The notes under the pieces: model-generated
What the model was told of the DNA's origin: nothing
The model's database searches: none
The model's input: the letters and a program-made list of their open reading frames with translations, nothing else
Part shown: piece by piece, positions 6,192-10,125 of the stretch
Position numbering within the stretch: position 1 is the stretch's first letter
How the letters are laid out: each line of letters opens with the position of its first letter
Translations under genes and position numbers: made by a program
NCBI GenBank assembly: GCA_943330835.2
Contig: CALQJH020000038.1
Span: 1 to 10,125, forward strand
Source of the DNA: Candidatus Kuenenia stuttgartensis
Lineage (GTDB): Bacteria > Bacteroidota > Bacteroidia > Chitinophagales > Chitinophagaceae
Length of the DNA: 10,125 nucleotides
Direction: 5' to 3'

Positions 6192-7698
6192 TTTGAAAAT
6201 AACTCATTTTGTTTTATTGATGAGTTTAATAAATTTTTTATTATTCCATATTCCTTTTTACAACTTTGTTATCAATGATGTTGATTATAAAAGCTTTAAC
6301 GGCATTACTATTATTATCAGTTTAATAATGCTGATGTTTGTTGCGAATTTTTTCGTTTTTTTTCTATTCTTTTTTCTTTCACGCCTTGTCGGTAAATTTT
6401 TATTGGTCATCTTCTTTATTATCAACGCGATTGCTGTTTACTTTATTAATACGTATAGTATTATTGTAGACGAAAGTATGATTGGCAATGTAATCAACAC
6501 TGATTATGGAGAGTCTAGTAGTTTTTTTTCATTAAAAATAATTTTATACATTATACTTTTAGGCATTATCCCTAGTATTTACATCATTAGAGTTAAAATA
6601 ACAAATGTTTCTTTGAAGAAATTTTTAATCACTTCTTCACTTACCTTATTATTTATTACAACTATAGTATTTATTAATTCCAGTAATTGGCTATGGATTG
6701 ATAAAAATTCGAAAAAATTAGGAGGACTTGCAATGCCTTGGTGTTATTCGGTAAATACATGTCTTTTTTATTTTCATGAATACAAAAAAAATGAAAAAGA
6801 AATTTTATTACCAAATGCTACCATAAAAGATAGCACAAAATCTGTTATAGTTCTTGTCATAGGCGAATCTGCAAGAAGAGAAAATTTTTCTTTATATGGA
6901 TATCCCAAAAACACTAATCCACTGCTATCTAAAACAACTCATTTATTTCATTTTGATGCGACATCTTCTGCTACATATACATCAGCAGGTGTAAAATCTA
7001 TTTTAGAGCATAAGAATACAGATGAATTATATGAAATTTTACCTAATTATTTAGATAGAAATAATGTAGAGGTTATTTGGAAAACAACAAACTGGGGAGA
7101 GCCGCCAATTCATATCAAAAACTATCAAAATAAGGATGCTTTAATGCAAAATTGTAAAGGCGAAGGATGTAATTATGATGAGATCCTTTTAAATGAATTG
7201 AAAGACCAAATATTGTCCAGTAAAAAAAATAAAATTTTGATAGTGTTACACACAAGTACCAGTCATGGGCCTACTTATAGTACGAAATATCCACCTCAAT
7301 TTGAAATTTTTAAACCTGTATGTAATAGTGTTGAATTAGGGAAATGTTCTCATAACGAGTTAATCAATGCTTATGATAATACGATTGTATATACCGACTA
7401 TATTTTAAGTAAGGTAATTGATAATTTAAAACAATTAACAGCGTATAATAGTGCGATGATTTTTGTTTCTGATCATGGAGAATCTTTAGGAGAAAAAAAT
7501 CTATACATGCATGGTTTACCTTTAAGTATTGCACCTAAAGAACAATATGAGATTCCTTTTATAGTTTGGCTATCTGATAGTTCAAAACAAGTCAAGGACA
7601 TTATATTATTGTCTCAGAGCCATGTATTTCATAGTGTGTTACATTTCTTAAATATACAAAGTCCTATTTATGATGAAGAATTGAACATTTTTAAATAA
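6178..7698 (+). CDS. eptA: lipid A phosphoethanolamine transferase, EptA/MCR-like
   Basis: 506 residues. Five membrane segments are likely (about 9-30, 41-67, 70-92, 119-138, 148-166), followed by a periplasmic alkaline-phosphatase-fold domain. Metal and catalytic residues match MCR/EptA: VIGESARRENFSLYGY (227-242, E230), T268 aligning with the phosphorylated Thr285 of MCR-1, H358 and H363 in HTSTSHGP, D432/H433 in SDHGES, and H445 in YMHG. C326/C331 and C382/C390 correspond to two conserved disulfides. The disulfide that brackets the nucleophile (MCR-1 C281-C291) is replaced by S264 and S274, and an extra pair C189/C195 lies before the domain. Known: transfers phosphoethanolamine from phosphatidylethanolamine to lipid A, lowering negative charge and affinity for cationic peptides such as polymyxin. 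The start overlaps the PAP2 gene by 14 bp, implying translational coupling. It is a chromosomal-type homologue; an acquired mcr gene is not indicated, as nothing mobile is nearby. Confidence 0.9.
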   Translation: MLKNDLKITHFVLLMSLINFLLFHIPFYNFVINDVDYKSFNGITIIISLIMLMFVANFFVFFLFFFLSRLVGKFLLVIFFIINAIAVYFINTYSIIVDESMIGNVINTDYGESSSFFSLKIILYIILLGIIPSIYIIRVKITNVSLKKFLITSSLTLLFITTIVFINSSNWLWIDKNSKKLGGLAMPWCYSVNTCLFYFHEYKKNEKEILLPNATIKDSTKSVIVLVIGESARRENFSLYGYPKNTNPLLSKTTHLFHFDATSSATYTSAGVKSILEHKNTDELYEILPNYLDRNNVEVIWKTTNWGEPPIHIKNYQNKDALMQNCKGEGCNYDEILLNELKDQILSSKKNKILIVLHTSTSHGPTYSTKYPPQFEIFKPVCNSVELGKCSHNELINAYDNTIVYTDYILSKVIDNLKQLTAYNSAMIFVSDHGESLGEKNLYMHGLPLSIAPKEQYEIPFIVWLSDSSKQVKDIILLSQSHVFHSVLHFLNIQSPIYDEELNIFK

Positions 7699-7793
7699 TT
7701 CATTGTACATAAACTAATATGTATCAGATTACTCTTTACCGTAAACCAAAATTGCTGTAATCATTAGCATTAAATAAAAATCAACTCAGGGCG

Positions 7794-8633
7794 ATGAAAA
7801 TCAATATTGTATTCATAATAAGTTTTGTCCTTTATTCTTCAATTTGCACTGCACAAGAACAGATACTATATAAGCAAATTGATACCACTACATTATTCTT
7901 GGAACTATATTCTCCTAAACTTATTGATTCGTCTAAAAGTTATCCCGCTATGGTTTTCTTTTTTGGAGGGGGATGGAGTAGTGGTGATAAATCTCAATTC
8001 ATAAATCATGCAAGGTATTTTTCACAAAGAGGCATTATTTGTTTTCTGGTTGACTACCGAACAAAAAACAAAAACCATACAACTCCTTTTGAATCTCTTC
8101 AAGATGCAAAAACAGCTATTAGATTTATCAGAAACAATGCAACTTTGTTTAGAATAGACACATCAAAAATTATTGCTTCTGGTGGTTCATCTGGTGGTCA
8201 ACTTGCTGCAGCCACAGCCTTAATAGATGCTTATTCTGAAAAAACCGATGATTTGTCCATAAGTTGTATTCCAAATGCATTAGTACTTTATAACCCAGTA
8301 ATTGATAATGGCCCAGGCGGTTATGGCTATGAAAAAATTGGAGATGACTATAAAAATTTTTCTCCGCTACATAACATAAAAAAAGGAGCACCACCAACTA
8401 TTATTTTCCTGGGGACTAATGATAAACATATCCCAGTAGAAACAGCTGAGTATTATAAAAAAGTAATGGAAAAAGCAGATAGTAAATGTGAATTGAGATT
8501 GTATGAAGGGCAAGGACATGGGTTTTTTAATCACAAGAATTTAGAATACTTCAAGAAAACGATTATTGAAACAGATAAGTTTTTAGTTTCACTTGGGTAC
8601 TTAAAAGATGACCCTATTATTACAATTGAATAA
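7794..8633 (+). CDS. secreted alpha/beta hydrolase (esterase/acetyl-hydrolase-like)
   Basis: 279 residues. Residues 1-20 form a signal peptide (hydrophobic NIVFIISFVLYSSI, probable cut in CTA|QEQ), so the enzyme is periplasmic or exported. The oxyanion-hole block reads FFFGGGW (55-61) where relatives have HGGGW. The nucleophile elbow is G130-G-S132-S-G134, the acid is probably D210 in LGTNDKHIP, and the base is H242 in EGQGHGFF. Order and spacing fit a complete catalytic triad. Known: this family (esterase/lipase, acetyl-esterase-like) hydrolyses carboxylic esters, and secreted forms in Bacteroidota often remove acetyl or other acyl groups from polysaccharides. The GH2 gene downstream fits that use, but a terminator lies between them, so they are not one operon. 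It starts 95 bp after eptA; a shared transcript is possible but not shown. Substrate unknown. Confidence 0.86.
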   Translation: MKINIVFIISFVLYSSICTAQEQILYKQIDTTTLFLELYSPKLIDSSKSYPAMVFFFGGGWSSGDKSQFINHARYFSQRGIICFLVDYRTKNKNHTTPFESLQDAKTAIRFIRNNATLFRIDTSKIIASGGSSGGQLAAATALIDAYSEKTDDLSISCIPNALVLYNPVIDNGPGGYGYEKIGDDYKNFSPLHNIKKGAPPTIIFLGTNDKHIPVETAEYYKKVMEKADSKCELRLYEGQGHGFFNHKNLEYFKKTIIETDKFLVSLGYLKDDPIITIE

Positions 8634-8736
8634 TGTTATTGAGCAACAGAACATACTTTATACTTAACTATATTAATGCTTATTGCGGAATCTTAAAAAA
8701 AAATATACCATAAATCTCTTCAACTTATTTAAACGC

Positions 8737-8763
8737 AAAATCCTCAGCAATGCTGAGGATTTT
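8737..8763 (+). terminator. intrinsic terminator after the alpha/beta hydrolase gene
   Basis: A perfect 12-bp stem, AAAATCCTCAGC (8737-8748) and GCTGAGGATTTT (8752-8763), encloses the 3-base loop AAT and is followed by ATTTG. The GC core with U-rich 3' end, 104 bp past the stop, fits Rho-independent termination. The A-run on the left arm would give a U-run on the other strand, so it could work in both directions. Confidence 0.88.
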
Positions 8764-8783
8764 ATTTGTCGTGATAATTACAG

Positions 8784-8847
8784 GGAGTTCGGACTTGTTG
8801 GAGGATGTAACCTATATAATTAAACATTACAACATCCTAACTACTCC
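8784..8847. repeat. imperfect three-part inverted repeat between terminator and GH2 gene
   Basis: GGAGT (8784-8788), GTT (8797-8799) and AGGATGT (8802-8808) can pair in order with ACTCC (8843-8847), AAC (8839-8841) and ACATCCT (8832-8838). The arms are separated by an 8-base and a 2-base bulge on the left and one base on the right, around a 23-base AT-rich loop. It lies upstream of the promoter candidate, so it is more likely a DNA site or remnant than part of the GH2 leader. The three-part match may be chance. Confidence 0.3.
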
Positions 8848-8893
8848 AATTTCAAACAAATCAACTCAAAATGCCTGTAATTATTGATTTTTC

Positions 8894-8923
8894 TTGTAGC
8901 AATTATTAAAAGCATTAATTTTA
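8894..8923 (+). promoter_or_regulatory. candidate Bacteroidota promoter for the GH2 gene
   Basis: TTG (8894-8896), a 19-base spacer, then TAATTTTA (8916-8923) fits the Bacteroidota primary-sigma consensus TTG-N19-TAnnTTTG with one mismatch. It ends 20 bp before the ATG at 8944, giving a short leader, and comes just after the terminator of the previous unit. Confidence 0.42.
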
Positions 8924-8943
8924 AAATCCAAAAATCATTCTGA

Positions 8944-10125
8944 ATGAAGAACACAAAATATTTCCTTACTATAATTCTTTTACTAAATACTTTACTTAGT
9001 TTTTCACAATCTGAAAAAGAGTCTATTAATGATTCCTGGAAGTTTATTAGAGAAGATATTTCAGTAGTAGAAAATTTAGATTACGATGATTTATCATGGC
9101 AAAAAGTGAATCTTCCTCATACATGGAATTCAATAGACGCTTATACTTCAAGACAATATTACAGAGGAGTAAGTTGGTATTGTAAGTCCTTGAATTTGAC
9201 AAAAAAATATACTGGCAAGCAACTTTTCATCAATTTTGAAGGTGTTTTTTTAAAGGCAGATGTTTATGTAAATGGCAAACTTGTAGGTCAGCATAAAGGT
9301 GGATATACTGCTTTTACTTTCGATATTTCTGACTATGTAATCATTCCCGGAAAAAATACCATCGCTGTAAAAGTTGATAATAGTAAGAAATTAGATCTAC
9401 CGCCCATTTCTGGTGATTACACCATGTTTGGTGGTATATACAGAGATGTATATTTAATCAGCACCAATAAAATACATTTTGATCAAATGAACTTTGGTAC
9501 CAATGGCGTTTTTGTAGATGCACCAATGGTTAATAACAAGGAAGCCATTGTAAATATTAAAGGAGCTATTACAAATCAATCCAACGAAAACAGGAATTTA
9601 GTTTTGCTTTCAAATATTTTAGACAATGATGGTAATCTCATTACAGAAATCAAATCAAAGATGAAAGTAAATGCAGGCGCCACAACAAATTTTCAACAAT
9701 CATCAAAGAAAATCAACAACCCCATTTTATGGTCACCCGAAAATCCATATTTATATTCTGTTCAAACTTCAATTCTATCAGATGATAAAAGCCCTATTGA
9801 ATTCGATATGCAGCATGCTCCTTTAGGATTCAGATGGTTTAAATTTAGTTCTGATTCTGGTTTTTATTTAAATGGTAAATATCTCAAATTAATTGGTGCT
9901 GCTCGACATCAAGATTACATGGGATTAGGAAACGCTTTAGATAACGACCTTAATCGCAGAGATATTGAATTATTAAAAGCGATGGGTGGAAATTTTATAA
10001 GAGTCAGCCATTATCCTCAAGACCCTACGGTTATAGAGATGTGCGATAAATTAGGGATTTTAGTTTGGGAAGAAACACCTCTTGGGAATAATTTTTATGA
10101 TAGCAAAGAATTGAAAACAACATGC
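8944..10125 (+). CDS. secreted glycoside hydrolase family 2 (beta-galactosidase-like), 3' end cut by window edge
   Basis: 394 codons open from the ATG at 8944 to the window edge with no stop. Residues 1-22 are a signal peptide (YFLTIILLLNTLLSFSQ), so the enzyme is exported. About 25-175 is the GH2 sugar-binding jelly roll (SWQKVNLPHTWN, YYRGVSWY, FEGVFLKADVYVNGKLVG, GGYTAFTFDIS, GGIYRDVYL). About 180-292 is the Ig-like beta-sandwich, ending in LWSPENPYLYSV and LGFRWF. The TIM barrel begins near 295 with FYLNGKYLKLIGAARHQD and RRDIELLKAMGGNFIRVSHYP; N350, R353, H356 and P358 form the GH2 signature. The acid/base Glu (in the usual NE) and the nucleophile Glu lie past the edge. Known: GH2 exo-enzymes release beta-galactose, beta-mannose or beta-glucuronic acid residues. 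The block RHQDY-RRDI suggests the beta-galactosidase branch common in Bacteroidota polysaccharide utilisation, but specificity cannot be fixed here. Confidence 0.9.
   Translation, partial: MKNTKYFLTIILLLNTLLSFSQSEKESINDSWKFIREDISVVENLDYDDLSWQKVNLPHTWNSIDAYTSRQYYRGVSWYCKSLNLTKKYTGKQLFINFEGVFLKADVYVNGKLVGQHKGGYTAFTFDISDYVIIPGKNTIAVKVDNSKKLDLPPISGDYTMFGGIYRDVYLISTNKIHFDQMNFGTNGVFVDAPMVNNKEAIVNIKGAITNQSNENRNLVLLSNILDNDGNLITEIKSKMKVNAGATTNFQQSSKKINNPILWSPENPYLYSVQTSILSDDKSPIEFDMQHAPLGFRWFKFSSDSGFYLNGKYLKLIGAARHQDYMGLGNALDNDLNRRDIELLKAMGGNFIRVSHYPQDPTVIEMCDKLGILVWEETPLGNNFYDSKELKTTC

Larger units (their letters stand above)
8634..8943. other. intergenic region: terminator, imperfect hairpin, promoter candidate
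   Basis: This 310-bp gap holds the terminator at 8737-8763, an imperfect dyad at 8784-8847 and a promoter candidate at 8894-8923, each listed separately. I see no ORF of note, tRNA or repeat shared with other parts of the window. Confidence 0.7.

Noticed and set aside
6178..7698. Acquired mcr-type resistance gene
   Set aside because: No insertion sequence, repeats or composition shift around it; it overlaps a PAP2 gene and has the same AT-rich character as its neighbours, so it looks chromosomal.
7706..7723. TACATA-N6-TATGTA hairpin after eptA as a terminator
   Set aside because: Six AT-rich pairs and no following T-run; too weak for termination.
8170..8397. 75-codon frame on the - strand
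   Set aside because: Antisense shadow inside the alpha/beta hydrolase, over its nucleophile region.
1..10125. CRISPR arrays, tRNA/rRNA genes, insertion sequences or phage genes
   Set aside because: No regularly spaced repeats, no tRNA-like folds, and no transposase, integrase or phage motif found on either strand by eye.

Overview
The window is AT-rich and comes from a member of the Bacteroidota; I cannot place it more finely. The evidence is the low GC content, the absence of Shine-Dalgarno sequences before most starts, lysine- and asparagine-rich proteins, a 'CKK' type lipoprotein start, and TTG / TAnnTTTG-like promoter boxes. Coding is dense and almost all on the + strand. One gene at the left edge reads to the left.

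Layout. Positions 1-719 (-) encode the N-terminal part of a lipoprotein: signal peptide and lipobox, a bacterial Ig-like domain, a Pro/Thr linker, and the start of a papain-like (C1) cysteine protease domain. A 466-bp divergent intergenic region follows. Positions 1186-3528 (+) form a probable three-gene operon: a full-length double-domain KaiC ATPase, a short KaiB, and a small membrane-anchored protein I do not recognise. No kaiA and no histidine kinase lie in the window. Positions 3768-5033 (+) encode a CzcO/flavin-monooxygenase-like oxidoreductase, apparently a single gene. Positions 5319-7698 (+) hold two genes overlapping by 14 bp: a PAP2 membrane phosphatase and an EptA-like phosphoethanolamine transferase. 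This pairing suggests lipid A dephosphorylation followed by phosphoethanolamine addition. Positions 7794-8633 (+) encode a secreted alpha/beta hydrolase. It is followed by a strong intrinsic terminator at 8737-8763. Positions 8944-10125 (+) encode the N-terminal 394 residues of a secreted glycoside hydrolase family 2 enzyme, which runs off the right edge.

The most unusual part is the kaiC-kaiB-membrane protein unit. KaiC keeps both Walker A motifs, both catalytic Glu pairs and a Ser-Ser at the phosphorylation site. KaiB is short: it lacks the acidic tail of the cyanobacterial protein and has Tyr where cyanobacterial KaiB has the fold-switch Asp. The third gene is a candidate dedicated partner of a KaiA-less Kai timer or stress module, by position only. 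The remaining genes look like ordinary cell-envelope and polysaccharide-utilisation functions.
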